A DNA stretch of 16,328 bases from Armatimonadota bacterium. GTDB taxonomy: Bacteria > Sysuimicrobiota > Sysuimicrobiia > Sysuimicrobiales > JACQTN01. Shown here one piece after another: positions 1-8,296 of the stretch. Within the stretch, counting starts at the first letter, position 1. Every line of letters starts with the position of its first letter. The notes below the pieces were generated by a model. That model ran no database searches. It was given only the letters and a program-made list of their open reading frames with translations, and was not told the origin of the DNA. The position numbers were made by a program, and so were the translations under genes. The stretch covers positions 1 through 16,328 of the forward strand of contig JACQTN010000062.1 of the NCBI GenBank assembly GCA_016210785.1, in the 5' to 3' direction.

Positions 1-2831
1 ATCGAGATCAGCGCAAACGGCACCGTCAGCGGCAGCGACAGCAGGATGGTGATCGGGTGCACCCACGACTCGAACTGCGCCGCCAGCACCAGGTACATGA
101 ACACGAAGGACAGCAGGAACGCCGTCATGAACGCCTGCGCCTGCCTGCCCTGTTCCGCGGCCTGCCCCGCGAACGCCATGGCGTAGTCCGGCCCCAGGTT
201 GAGCCCCCGCACCGCCTTGTCCAGTTGCTGCAGCACCGCGGCCTGGGACGTGCCCGGCAGCAGGTTCGCCGTGAGCGTCACCTGCCGGCGCCGGTTGAAG
301 CGCTCGATCTGGCTCGGCATGGTGCCGGGGCTCACCCGCACCACGTGCTCCAGCGGGACCGCGCCCAGCTTCGCCGACGCCACGGTGAGCTGGCTCAGCC
401 CTTCCAGACTCTCCCGGTACGCCGGTTCGGCCCTGACCTGCACGTCATACTGCTGGCCCCCTTCCGCGTAGGTGGAGACTTTCTGCCCCGCCACCAGCAC
501 CCGCAGGGCACTGGCCACGTCGAAGGCGGTCACCCCCAGGTCCGCGGCCCGCGCCCGGTCAATGGTGATGCCGAGCTGGGGCTTGCCTGAGACGACGGAG
601 GACTTCACGTCCACCACGCCGGGGATCTGGCGCAGCGTCTTCTCGCCAAACTCGGCGGCGCGGGTGAGCACGTCCAGGTCGGGGCCGCCGATGACGTACT
701 CCACCGGCTGGAACCCGCCGCTGCCGCCGAACTCGGAGGCGCGGGCCACCTGCGTGCGCAGCCCCAGGTAGGCGTAGCGCGGGAGGATGCCGTTGCGCAC
801 CCTGGCCATCGCCTCCGGCTGGCCAAAGGTCCGCTCGTGCACGTCCACCATCCGCACGTAGATCGTAAACCGGTTCGCCGTGCGGAACGCGTCGTCGCCT
901 ACGGTGAGGATGGTGTACCTGATGCCGGGCAGGCGGCGGATATCCTCCGCCATCCGCAGCCCGAGGCGCTGCGTGGCCTCCAGGTTCAAGCCCTCCGGGG
1001 CGCGCACCACCACCTCGTACTCGGAGGCGTCGTCCTCCGGTAAAAAGTTCTTGTTCACCATGACGCCCAGCGGCACGATGCTAACGAGCGTCACCAGACT
1101 CAGCACCACCAGCACCCACCGCCGCCGCAGCGCCACCCGCAGCACTCCCGCGTAGGTGGCCTCGGTGCGCTTGTGGATGGCCTCCATCACGCCCCACAGA
1201 CGAGCGAGCAGGCCTCTGCCGCCGCTTCCGCCGGAGGAGTGGCGGCCGGGTCCGTGATCACCCGTGCCCGCGCTGTGCCCCCCGCCGGAGGCGTGCCCGC
1301 CCTCACCGCCTGCGCCCTCACCGCCTGCGCCCTCCCCACCCCCGCCCGCACCCGTGCGCCGGATCCAGCGTGCGGAGAGCATCGGCGTCAGCGTGAAGCT
1401 CACCAGCAGCGACACCGCGATGGCAAACGACATGGTGTACCCGAAGCTGCGCATGAACCGTCCCACGATGCCGCTCATGAACGCCAGCGGCAGGAACACC
1501 GCGATCAGGCTCAGCGTCGTCGCCGACACCGCGGCGCCGATCTCGCGGGTGGCGTCGATGGCGGCCTGGAAGGGTGGCATCCCCTTCGCCTGGATGAAGC
1601 GGTAGATGTTCTCCAGCACCACGATGGCATCGTCGATGACGATGCCTACCACCAGCGCCAGGGCCAGCAGGGTAATCATGTTCAGGGTGAGCCCCATGGC
1701 CGCCAGCAGCGCGTAGGTGCTGATCAGCGACGTGGGGATGGCGATGGCGGCAATCACCGTGGACCGCCAGTTCCCCAGGAAGAGCAGCACCACCAGCGCC
1801 GCCAGGAACGACCCCACGATCAGGTGCTCCTGCACCGCATGGGTGGAGGCTTCGATGAACACCGACTGGTCGCGGACGATCTGCAGCCGGTACCCCGGCG
1901 CCAGGCTGCGCTCGATGGCCCGCAGGCGCGCCTTGACGTCCCGGACCACGTTGAGGGTGTTGGAGCCGGACTGCTTGCGGATCAGCAGCAGCACGGCCTC
2001 GGTGTTGTTCAGGTTCGCGGTGGTCTCCACTTCCTTGGAACCGTCCTCGACGCGCGCCACGTCCCCCACGGTGATGGAGACGCCGTTGCGCGTGGTGATC
2101 ACCAGGTTCCGCAATTCGTCCAGGGAGGTGACGCGGCCCAGCGTGCGCAGGGTGAGCCGCTGCGTGCCCTGGTCCACGCTCCCCGCGGGGATCTGCACGT
2201 TCTGCGTCTGCAGCGCCTGGATCAACGCCGTGGTGTTCAGCCCGTAGGCCAGCAGGCGGGCGGCGTCCACCCACGCAGTGATCTGGCGGGCCCGGCCGCC
2301 GACGATGCCCACCTCGCCGACGCCGGGCGTGCCCTCCAGGCGCGGCCGGATCACCTTGTCCGCGTACTCGGTGATGCCGCGCAGGGGCAGCGGCGCCGAG
2401 ACCGCCAGCGTCAGCACCGGGATGGCGCCGGGGTCGATCTTGGACACCACGGGCGGATCGATGCCCGAGGGCAGGTCGGGCAGGATGCCGGCGATCTTGT
2501 CGCGCACCTCCTGCGCGGCCACTTCCACATCCTTCTCCAGCACAAACTGGATGCCGATGAAGGCAAAGCCCTCCGCGGACGTGGAGGTGAGCCGGTCGAT
2601 GCCGCTGATGGTGTTGACCGCCGCCTCGATCTTGTCGGTGATCTCGCTTTCGATCTCCTGGGGTGAGGCGCCGGGCTGGCGTACCGACACCACGACGAAT
2701 GGGAAGTCGATGTTGGGCCAGCGCTCCACGTTCAGGCGGAAGTACGAGAAGGCCCCCAGAAACGTCAAGGTCATGACGATGACGGAGGCCAGGACCGGCC
2801 GGCGGACGCAGAGTTGGGCAAGCCACTGCAT
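1..2831 (-). CDS. RND multidrug efflux permease (AcrB/HAE1-like), C-terminus cut by window edge
   Basis: Inner-membrane proton-driven RND exporter that takes substrates from the periplasm or inner leaflet and passes them to the adaptor and TolC channel. 943 codons are visible; full-length members are about 1,020-1,050 residues, so TM9-TM12 and the TM10 lysine lie beyond the left edge. The N-terminus (MQWLAQLCVRRPVLASVIVM) is the usual TM1. The TM4 proton-relay pair is D400-D401 in VVGIVIDDAIVVLENIYRF. TM8 (FMYLVLAAQFESWVHP) is near the visible end. Between TM6 and TM7, roughly residues 495-540, there is an unusual Gly/His-rich linker. The ATG at 2831 has a GGGGAGGG ribosome site, and the adaptor gene stops 13 nt upstream. 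Substrate cannot be told; alternative RND subclasses with the same motifs are possible, but RND identity is secure. Confidence 0.95.
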   Translation of the reverse strand, partial: MQWLAQLCVRRPVLASVIVMTLTFLGAFSYFRLNVERWPNIDFPFVVVSVRQPGASPQEIESEITDKIEAAVNTISGIDRLTSTSAEGFAFIGIQFVLEKDVEVAAQEVRDKIAGILPDLPSGIDPPVVSKIDPGAIPVLTLAVSAPLPLRGITEYADKVIRPRLEGTPGVGEVGIVGGRARQITAWVDAARLLAYGLNTTALIQALQTQNVQIPAGSVDQGTQRLTLRTLGRVTSLDELRNLVITTRNGVSITVGDVARVEDGSKEVETTANLNNTEAVLLLIRKQSGSNTLNVVRDVKARLRAIERSLAPGYRLQIVRDQSVFIEASTHAVQEHLIVGSFLAALVVLLFLGNWRSTVIAAIAIPTSLISTYALLAAMGLTLNMITLLALALVVGIVIDDAIVVLENIYRFIQAKGMPPFQAAIDATREIGAAVSATTLSLIAVFLPLAFMSGIVGRFMRSFGYTMSFAIAVSLLVSFTLTPMLSARWIRRTGAGGGGEGAGGEGAGGEGGHASGGGHSAGTGDHGPGRHSSGGSGGRGLLARLWGVMEAIHKRTEATYAGVLRVALRRRWVLVVLSLVTLVSIVPLGVMVNKNFLPEDDASEYEVVVRAPEGLNLEATQRLGLRMAEDIRRLPGIRYTILTVGDDAFRTANRFTIYVRMVDVHERTFGQPEAMARVRNGILPRYAYLGLRTQVARASEFGGSGGFQPVEYVIGGPDLDVLTRAAEFGEKTLRQIPGVVDVKSSVVSGKPQLGITIDRARAADLGVTAFDVASALRVLVAGQKVSTYAEGGQQYDVQVRAEPAYRESLEGLSQLTVASAKLGAVPLEHVVRVSPGTMPSQIERFNRRRQVTLTANLLPGTSQAAVLQQLDKAVRGLNLGPDYAMAFAGQAAEQGRQAQAFMTAFLLSFVFMYLVLAAQFESWVHPITILLSLPLTVPFALIS
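1302..1331 (-). repeat. 15-bp tandem duplication inside the RND linker
   Basis: CTCACCGCCTGCGCC occurs twice in perfect tandem (1302-1316, 1317-1331). It is in frame on the minus strand and encodes a GEGAG-type repeat in the Gly-rich linker. The 15-bp unit keeps the frame, so slippage would lengthen or shorten the linker by five residues. Confidence 0.8.
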
Positions 2832-2844
2832 GGCGGTCCCTCCC

Positions 2845-4389
2845 CTACCTCGGGGCGCGCAGCGTCACAGGCCGGTGGTCGGTGAGGCCCTCCTGGCCCT
2901 CCACGACGACCTGATCGCCGTCCACCACCCCGGCCGTGATCTCCACGAAACCCCCGGCGCGCTCGCCCGCGCTGACCTCGCGGCGCACGGCGCGGGCGTC
3001 GCGCACGATGAAGACCACCGGCTGCCCGGCGGTGACCACCACCGCCTTCTCCGGCACCCGCAGCACGCCGGGGCGGACGGCCACGGTGATGGCACCGCGC
3101 GCAAACATCCCCGGCCGCAGAGCGCCCTCGAGGTTGCGCACGGTGACCTTCGCGGTGAAGCTGCGGGTGGTCACGCTGGCCGCGGGCCGGATCTCGGCCA
3201 CCGTGCCCTGGAACGTGGCGCCCGGCAGAGCGTCCACGGTGACGATCACCGGCTGGCCGGCGCGCAGCTGGGTGCGGTACTTCTCCACGACCGACAGCTC
3301 CACGATGACCTGGTCGAGTTGGGCCAGCAGGAAAGCCGGCGAAGTCGGGGACGCCGACTCGCCAGGTTCCACCATTCGCTGCACGATGGTCCCCGCGAAG
3401 GGCGCCGTGAGCGTGGCGTCCTGGATGCGGAGGCGCGCGGCGGCCAGCGCCGCCTCGGCCCGCGCCACCAGGGCCCGCGCCGCCTCGATCTCCTCGGACC
3501 GCGGGCCGAGATTGACCAGGCGAAGCTGCTGCTGCGCGGCGTCGTGCGCGGCCCCGGCCTGGGCGACCGCCGCGCGCGCCGCCTGGATCTCCTCCGCGCG
3601 CGGCCCCTCATTCACCAGGCTCTGCCGCTGCCGGGCCGTGTCGTAGGCGGCCTGCGCCTGGCGGAGCTGAACCTCCGCGAAGTCGAGCTGCGCTTTGGAC
3701 ACGGCGCCCTGTTGGTAGAGGTCGCGGATCCGGTTGTAGTCGAGCTGCGCCCACTCCAGGGTGGTCTTCGCCTGGGCCACCGCGTTGGCGATCTCCTCGC
3801 GCTCTTGCGGCCGCGCGCCGATCTCCAGCGCCCGCAGCCGGGCGCGCGCGGCCGCCATAGCGGGCGCGGCCTGCGCGGCGTGGTCCGCGGCCATGCGGCG
3901 CTCCTCCGGCCGCGCGCCCGCCAGCAACTGCTCCAGCCGCGCGCGCGCGCCTCGCAGATCGGCGCTCGCCGCCGCCGCCTCCTGCGCTACCAGGTCGCTC
4001 GTATCCAGCCGCAGCAACGCCTGTCCAGGCCGCACCTGGTCGCCCTCGCGGACCAGCACCACGGCCACACGCCCGCTGATCTTGGAGGCGAGCTTCGACT
4101 CGCGCAGGGCGGTCACGGTGCCGGTGGCAGGCACGTGCGTGATCATGTCGGCGCGCGCCGCGGCCACCACCAGCACCGCGGCAGGCTCCTCCCTCTGCGG
4201 TTGCGCCGCAGGCGTGGTGCTCGACGCCGGCCCCGGGCGGCGCATGGCGCGCACCCCCACGGTGCCCGCCACCAGCGCCGCGATCACGAGCCCGATCACC
4301 AGCACCCGCGGGCGCCCGGTCCGTGCAGGCATCGCCGCCTGCGCCTCGGTGTCGATCCGGGTACCCCGGTCGTCGGATCTGATGGTCAT
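2845..4389 (-). CDS. RND efflux periplasmic adaptor (membrane fusion protein, HlyD family)
   Basis: Bridges the RND permease and the TolC-like channel. 514 residues, longer than the usual 370-420 because of an extended coiled coil. Order: cytoplasmic tail, one N-terminal TM anchor (about residues 28-49, no lipobox), first lipoyl half (about 85-130), helical hairpin (about 132-322), second lipoyl half (TLTAPFAGTI, 326-335), beta-barrel, membrane-proximal domain. The hairpin tip holds R220, L224 and S231, fitting the RxxxLxxxxxxS motif that adaptors use to dock on TolC. G(A/P)RxxE motifs recur at 158, 191, 262 and 295. ATG 4389 is preceded by GGAGG at good spacing; longer in-frame starts would run into tolC and are rejected. 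It lies 29 nt after tolC and 13 nt before the permease, so it is in the same operon. Confidence 0.95.
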   Translation of the reverse strand: MTIRSDDRGTRIDTEAQAAMPARTGRPRVLVIGLVIAALVAGTVGVRAMRRPGPASSTTPAAQPQREEPAAVLVVAAARADMITHVPATGTVTALRESKLASKISGRVAVVLVREGDQVRPGQALLRLDTSDLVAQEAAAASADLRGARARLEQLLAGARPEERRMAADHAAQAAPAMAAARARLRALEIGARPQEREEIANAVAQAKTTLEWAQLDYNRIRDLYQQGAVSKAQLDFAEVQLRQAQAAYDTARQRQSLVNEGPRAEEIQAARAAVAQAGAAHDAAQQQLRLVNLGPRSEEIEAARALVARAEAALAAARLRIQDATLTAPFAGTIVQRMVEPGESASPTSPAFLLAQLDQVIVELSVVEKYRTQLRAGQPVIVTVDALPGATFQGTVAEIRPAASVTTRSFTAKVTVRNLEGALRPGMFARGAITVAVRPGVLRVPEKAVVVTAGQPVVFIVRDARAVRREVSAGERAGGFVEITAGVVDGDQVVVEGQEGLTDHRPVTLRAPR

Positions 4390-4418
4390 GGAATCCTCCA
4401 CGTTGTTCCGGCCGGCCG

Positions 4419-5750
4419 CTAGCGGGCCGGGGTACCGGTCGCGCGCTCGATCTGGGCCACGGCCAGGTTGTAGTTGAACAGCGCCAGCGTGTGGTTGGAC
4501 TCCGCCTGGCTGAGCGCCGACTGCTGGGAGAGCACTTCCAAGTTCGTGGTCACGCCCGCGCCGTAGCGGACGTTGGCCAGCCGCAGCGCCTCCTGTGCCT
4601 GCTCCACGCCGCGGGTCGACGCCTCCAACTCCGCCTCCGCGGCCCGCAGCGACAGCCATCCCTGGCGCACCTCCAGGGCGATGGACTGGCGCAGTTGCGC
4701 CTCGCTGGCGCGCAGCTGTTCCAGCCGCGCTTCCGTCTCCTTGACCCGCGCGGCGGTGATGCCGCCATCGAAGACGTTGAGGGTGAGGGCCAGGTTGACG
4801 CTCCAGCCGAAGGACAGGCTGCCCGCGCTGGCGCCGATCAGATCTGGCCCCGCCGCGACCGCCACGGTGGGGCGGCCGCCGCTCGCCGCCACGTCGCGCG
4901 CGGCGGCCGCCGCGGCGACCCGCGCCTGCAGCTCGACAAGCTCCGGCCGCGCGCGCAGCGCCTGATCCAGCAGGCTCTGCAGGTCGGCGCGCACCGGCAC
5001 GACCCTCAGCGTCTCCTGCGGCTCCAGCGACGCGTCCAGCGGCAGGTTGAGCAGGGCGGCCAGACTCTGCCGCGCCAGCGCCACCGCGGTCTGCGATCGC
5101 ACCACCTGCTGGCGCGCCGCCGCCACGCTGACGTCTGCCTGCAGCGCATCAAACCGCGGCGCTGTGCCGGCCTGAACCCGCGCCAGCGCCGCGGACAGGT
5201 TGCCTTCGGCCTGGGCCAGGAGGCGCTGGGTCGTCCCCTCCTGCGCCCGCGCCAGCAGCAGCTGGTAGTACGCCTGCCTGGTGGCCAGCACGATGGTCTG
5301 CCGCGTGCGCTCCAGCGTGGCCTCGGCGCCGCGCAGGCTCGCCTCTGCCAGGGCGATCTGTGCCTCTAGCCGGCCGCCCGTGTACAGCGGGTACTGCATG
5401 GAGATCCTGGCCACGTAGGACTCCGGCGGCGTGGGGATGGTGACGGTCGTGCCGCTGACGATGATCGTCGTACTCTTCTCGTTGGTGCGGGTGTAGCTGG
5501 TCACCAGGCTGGCCTGCCCCGATTTCCCCGCGCGCGCCTGCTCCAGGACCTGGCGGGCGATGGTCACCTCGTAGGCCGCAACCTGCAACTGGAGGTTCTG
5601 CTGCAGCGCGCGGGTCACCGCGTCGATCAGCGTGATGGCCTGCGCCGGAGACGGCGGCTGGGCGGGCGCCTGTGCGTGCGCCGGCCCGGATACCGCGGCG
5701 AGCAGCAGACTCGCGATGAGACCGACCGCCAGAAGATGTCGTCTAAACAC
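4419..5750 (-). CDS. TolC-family outer membrane efflux protein
   Basis: Outer-membrane/periplasmic channel of the tripartite pump. 443 residues from the chosen GTG at 5750, typical for the family. Residues 1 to about 27 form a signal peptide (VFRRHLLAVGLIASLLLAAV, then an AHA-type cleavage region). Two tandem OEP repeats follow, rich in Ala, Gln and Leu heptads. The first carries the AGTAPRFDALQADV turn. The second carries YGAGVTTNLEVLSQQSAL, the standard equatorial turn motif. GTG 5750 overlaps the tetR stop by 8 nt (GTGTTTAG) and has AGAGGTG upstream, implying translational coupling. A GTG at 5783 would add 11 residues but places charged residues ahead of the signal peptide. Its presence implies a diderm cell envelope. 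Confidence 0.93.
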   Translation of the reverse strand: MFRRHLLAVGLIASLLLAAVSGPAHAQAPAQPPSPAQAITLIDAVTRALQQNLQLQVAAYEVTIARQVLEQARAGKSGQASLVTSYTRTNEKSTTIIVSGTTVTIPTPPESYVARISMQYPLYTGGRLEAQIALAEASLRGAEATLERTRQTIVLATRQAYYQLLLARAQEGTTQRLLAQAEGNLSAALARVQAGTAPRFDALQADVSVAAARQQVVRSQTAVALARQSLAALLNLPLDASLEPQETLRVVPVRADLQSLLDQALRARPELVELQARVAAAAAARDVAASGGRPTVAVAAGPDLIGASAGSLSFGWSVNLALTLNVFDGGITAARVKETEARLEQLRASEAQLRQSIALEVRQGWLSLRAAEAELEASTRGVEQAQEALRLANVRYGAGVTTNLEVLSQQSALSQAESNHTLALFNYNLAVAQIERATGTPAR

Positions 5751-6441
5751 GCTCCCCACCTCTTCTCCCGTCCTGCCGTTCACGCGCCCGCCGAGGGTCC
5801 GGAGCCGCCGCGCCGTCCAGATCCGTCGCCGCCCGGGGGACTACGCCGAAGGCCAGCACTCTTCCCATCTCGTCCGCCACCCGGTCCACACCGTAGGGCC
5901 AGTTGGCGGCATCGAAGAACTGCTGCGTGAACAGATATCCCACGATGACGCTGCTGAACATCCGCGCGGCGATCCTGGGCTCCACGGGGCGAATCGCGCC
6001 CTCCTGGATGCCGCGCCGGATGCACGTCTCCGCCACGTCGTGCATCTGTTCCAGCCGATCGATGAGGGCAGCGCGGAACGTCTCGTCGTGATCGGCGATG
6101 TGGTAGACCAGCCGCATCAGCGGTGCGTACTGCTCGAGTATCTGCAGGCGGTTGCGGAGGACGGTTTTGAAGAACTCCGCCAGGTCGGCCGGGCCCGCTT
6201 GTTCCAGCAGGGGTGCGAGCGAGCGGATCACCAGGTGATCCCAGACGGCCAGCAGCAGCTCACGCTTCCCAGGGAAATACAGGTAGAGCGTCCCCTGGGC
6301 GAGCCCCGCGGCGGCCGCCACCTCCCGCATCGTCGCGTCGTGGTATCCCCTGGCGGAGAAGACCTCCGCGGCGGCCTCAAGGATCTGGCGCCGCCGGGTC
6401 TCCACCAGCTCGCTCTTCGCCTGGGCTGTCAGCCGTCCCAC
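5743..6441 (-). CDS. TetR/AcrR-family transcriptional repressor of the efflux operon
   Basis: 232-residue regulator, first gene of the operon. The N-terminal TetR DNA-binding domain covers about residues 15-62: RRRQILEAAAEVFSARGYHD, then the helix-turn-helix MREVAAAAGLAQGTLYLYF ending in GKRELLLAVW. The C-terminal ligand-binding half (about 70-210) is variable as usual; the last 20 residues are Arg/Gly-rich and probably disordered. The start is GTG at 6441 with GGAG about 10 nt upstream. The stop overlaps the tolC start. A perfect palindrome lies 27 nt upstream of the start codon, so autorepression of tetR and co-repression of the pump genes is the natural reading. The inducer is probably a pump substrate, but nothing in the sequence identifies it. 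Confidence 0.93.
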   Translation of the reverse strand: MGRLTAQAKSELVETRRRQILEAAAEVFSARGYHDATMREVAAAAGLAQGTLYLYFPGKRELLLAVWDHLVIRSLAPLLEQAGPADLAEFFKTVLRNRLQILEQYAPLMRLVYHIADHDETFRAALIDRLEQMHDVAETCIRRGIQEGAIRPVEPRIAARMFSSVIVGYLFTQQFFDAANWPYGVDRVADEMGRVLAFGVVPRAATDLDGAAAPDPRRARERQDGRRGGERV

Positions 6442-6467
6442 GGAGCTGAATCTCCGTCAGGTTCAAA

Positions 6468-6485
6468 TGAATGAACGCTCATTCA
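6468..6485. promoter_or_regulatory. Predicted TetR-family operator, perfect 18-bp palindrome
   Basis: TGAATGA-ACGC-TCATTCA: two perfect 7-bp arms around a 4-bp spacer. The TGAATGA/TCATTCA half-site matches the operator style of many TetR/AcrR regulators. It lies between the tetR start codon and the predicted minus-strand promoter, starting about 5 nt after the expected transcription start, so bound repressor would block initiation or early elongation. The palindrome is seen directly; its binding by the adjacent TetR protein is inferred. Confidence 0.85.
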
Positions 6486-6496
6486 GACACGAACAC

Positions 6497-6526
6497 ATTA
6501 TGGCAGGAGGGGGACGGGCGAGTCAA
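6497..6526 (-). promoter_or_regulatory. Predicted sigma-70 promoter of the tetR-efflux operon
   Basis: On the minus strand TTGACT (6526-6521), an 18-bp spacer and CATAAT (6502-6497). The expected start is near 6490, just ahead of the operator. The -35 box overlaps the dxr stop codon, so the efflux promoter is embedded in the end of the MEP gene. No terminator hairpin is visible between dxr and this promoter, so dxr read-through into the efflux operon is possible. Confidence 0.65.
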
Positions 6527-7701
6527 GCCCCGGTCATGGGGTGGGGGACCGGCAGCACCGCGGCCAGCCGCAGCGCCTCAACCCTGGCCCAGCGGTCCGC
6601 CTCCAAGATGTCCTCCAGAACCGGGGTGGACACCGCGCGGTGGCCGTCCATGACCCGGCGGATGAGCCGCGGAATGTCGGAGAAGCGGAGGGCGCCCGAG
6701 AGGAACCAATCCACGGCGATCTCGTCGGCGGCGTTGACCGCCGCCGGCATGGTGCCGCCGCACGCGGCGGCGTCCCGCACCAGGTCCAGGCAGGGGAAGC
6801 GCTCGCAGTCGGGCGGCTCGAACGTGAGCGGCGGGAGATTGTGCCAGGTCATGCGGGCGAAGCCTGCCGGCTGCCGGCGCGGGTGGTGCAACGCCTGGTG
6901 GATCACCAGGCGCATGTCGGGCGGTGCCAGCAGCGTCTTCACCGACCCGTCCACGAACTCCACCAGCGCGTGCACCACGGCCTGGGGGTGGATGAGCACA
7001 TCGACGGACGAGGCGGGCACCCCGAACAGCCACGATGCCTCGATGATCTCGAATCCCTTGTTCATCATCGTGGCGGAGTCAACGGTGATGCGCGGGCCCA
7101 TGCGCCACACGGGATGCGCCAGCGCCTCTTCCGGGGTCACGTGGGCCAGGCTGACGAGCGGCCGCCGCAGGAACGGCCCGCCCGAGGCGGTCAGCACGAG
7201 CCGGCTCACGGTACCGGGCTCTTCGCCGATCAGGCACTGGAAGAGCGCGTTGTGCTCGCTGTCCAGCGGCACCAGCGACGCGCCGTCCCGCGCCACGGCA
7301 TCCATGACGAGCCCGCCGCCCGCCACCAGCGCCTCCTTGGTGGCCAGGGCGATGCGCTTGCCGGCGCGCGCCGCTGCCAGGGTGGGCGCCAGACCGGCGA
7401 TGCCCACGACGGCGACGACGACCACATCGACGTCGGGATGGACCGCCGCTTCCTCCAGCGCTCCCGGCCCGCCCAGGACCAGGGTGGCGGCCGGCACCGC
7501 AGCGCGCAAGGCGGGCACGTCCTCTTCGTCGGCGATCACGACCAGCGACGGCGCGAAGCGCCGCGCCTGCTCGGCGAGCAGGTCCACGTCGCGACGGGCG
7601 GCCAGGGCCGTCACGCGCAGACCGTCCGGTGAGCCGGCGATCACGTCGAGCGTGGCGCGCCCAATGGAACCCGTGGAGCCGAGGATGGCGACTCGCTGCA
7701 T
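6523..7701 (-). CDS. dxr: 1-deoxy-D-xylulose 5-phosphate reductoisomerase
   Basis: Cytosolic NADPH- and Mn/Mg-dependent enzyme turning DXP into 2-C-methyl-D-erythritol 4-phosphate, the committed MEP step. 392 residues (E. coli 398). The NADPH loop is GSTGSIG (8-14), with ATKEALVAGG at 120-129. The metal ligands are D147 and E149 (LDSEHNALFQ) and E218. The substrate-binding segment is ASGGPF (172-177) and WRMGPRITVDSATMMNKGFE (199-218). All key residues are present, so it should be active. ATG 7701 has only a weak GAG ribosome site. It lies 72 nt downstream of ispF, probably co-transcribed; I saw no convincing promoter or terminator in that gap. Its stop codon overlaps the -35 box of the next operon. 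Confidence 0.97.
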   Translation of the reverse strand: MQRVAILGSTGSIGRATLDVIAGSPDGLRVTALAARRDVDLLAEQARRFAPSLVVIADEEDVPALRAAVPAATLVLGGPGALEEAAVHPDVDVVVVAVVGIAGLAPTLAAARAGKRIALATKEALVAGGGLVMDAVARDGASLVPLDSEHNALFQCLIGEEPGTVSRLVLTASGGPFLRRPLVSLAHVTPEEALAHPVWRMGPRITVDSATMMNKGFEIIEASWLFGVPASSVDVLIHPQAVVHALVEFVDGSVKTLLAPPDMRLVIHQALHHPRRQPAGFARMTWHNLPPLTFEPPDCERFPCLDLVRDAAACGGTMPAAVNAADEIAVDWFLSGALRFSDIPRLIRRVMDGHRAVSTPVLEDILEADRWARVEALRLAAVLPVPHPMTGA

Positions 7702-7773
7702 GAAATCTCAGGCCTCACCGCAAGCGCGGCCCGGTTCGTCCGAGCCCCAGACGTTTACTATGCCAGATGTTCC

Positions 7774-8271
7774 TCACGCGCCGGATGCCGCGGACACCAG
7801 CACCAGCACCGCGTACGCCGCCACGCCCTCCCCGCGCCCCAGCGCGCCCAGGCCCTCGTGGGTCGTGGCCTTGATGTTCACGCGCGACGCGTCGATCCCC
7901 AGGATCCGCCCGACAGCGTCGCACATGGCAGGGATGTACGGCGCCAGCGCCGGCGCCTCCGCGATGACGGTCGCATCCACGTTGCCGACGCGAAGGCCCC
8001 GGACGGCGGCCCGGGCGGCCACGTCGGCCAGCAGGCGCGTGCTGGCCATATCCTTGTAGCGCGCGTCGCCCGGCGGGAAGTGCCGGCCGATGTCTCCCTC
8101 GCCCAGGGCGCCCAGCAGCGCGTCCGCGATGGCGTGCAGCAGGGCGTCGGCGTCGGAGTGTCCCTCAAGCCCCAGGTGAAAAGGAATCTCCACACCGCCC
8201 AGCACCAGGCGGCGCCCGCTGACCAGGCGGTGCACGTCATACCCGAAGCCGATGCGAGGCGCGCCCACCAT
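7774..8271 (-). CDS. ispF: 2-C-methyl-D-erythritol 2,4-cyclodiphosphate synthase
   Basis: Fifth enzyme of the MEP pathway; a homotrimer that cyclises CDP-ME 2-phosphate, releasing CMP. 165 residues, slightly over the usual 155-160 because of a short tail. Motifs run the length of the protein: GFGYDVHR (8-15) with metal ligands D12 and H14; GHSDADALLHAI (37-48) with H38 and metal ligand H46; GDIGRHFPP (59-67); and the C-terminal signature KATTHEGLGALGRGEGVAAYAV (134-155). ATG 8271 lies 25 nt after the ispD stop, with no strong Shine-Dalgarno, suggesting dependence on ispD translation. It is a separate protein here, not the IspDF fusion found in some bacteria. Confidence 0.97.
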   Translation of the reverse strand: MVGAPRIGFGYDVHRLVSGRRLVLGGVEIPFHLGLEGHSDADALLHAIADALLGALGEGDIGRHFPPGDARYKDMASTRLLADVAARAAVRGLRVGNVDATVIAEAPALAPYIPAMCDAVGRILGIDASRVNIKATTHEGLGALGRGEGVAAYAVLVLVSAASGA

Positions 8272-8296
8272 CGAACCGGGCCCGGCGGCGGCGCGC

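Noticed and set aside
1173..2826. Long open frames of about 500 codons on both strands (1173-2666 plus, 1318-2826 minus) inside the RND gene
   Set aside because: They are low-complexity, Arg/Gly/His-rich translations of GC-rich DNA antiparallel to or out of frame with a clearly conserved permease; no family motif or ribosome site supports them.
2278..4422. 714-codon plus-strand open frame across the adaptor gene
   Set aside because: It is the antisense shadow of the adaptor coiled coil, with no recognisable domain; the minus-strand reading has full family motifs.
6467..8059. 530-codon plus-strand open frame over dxr and ispF
   Set aside because: Ser/Thr/Arg-rich antisense of two well-conserved enzymes, and its start falls inside the TetR operator.
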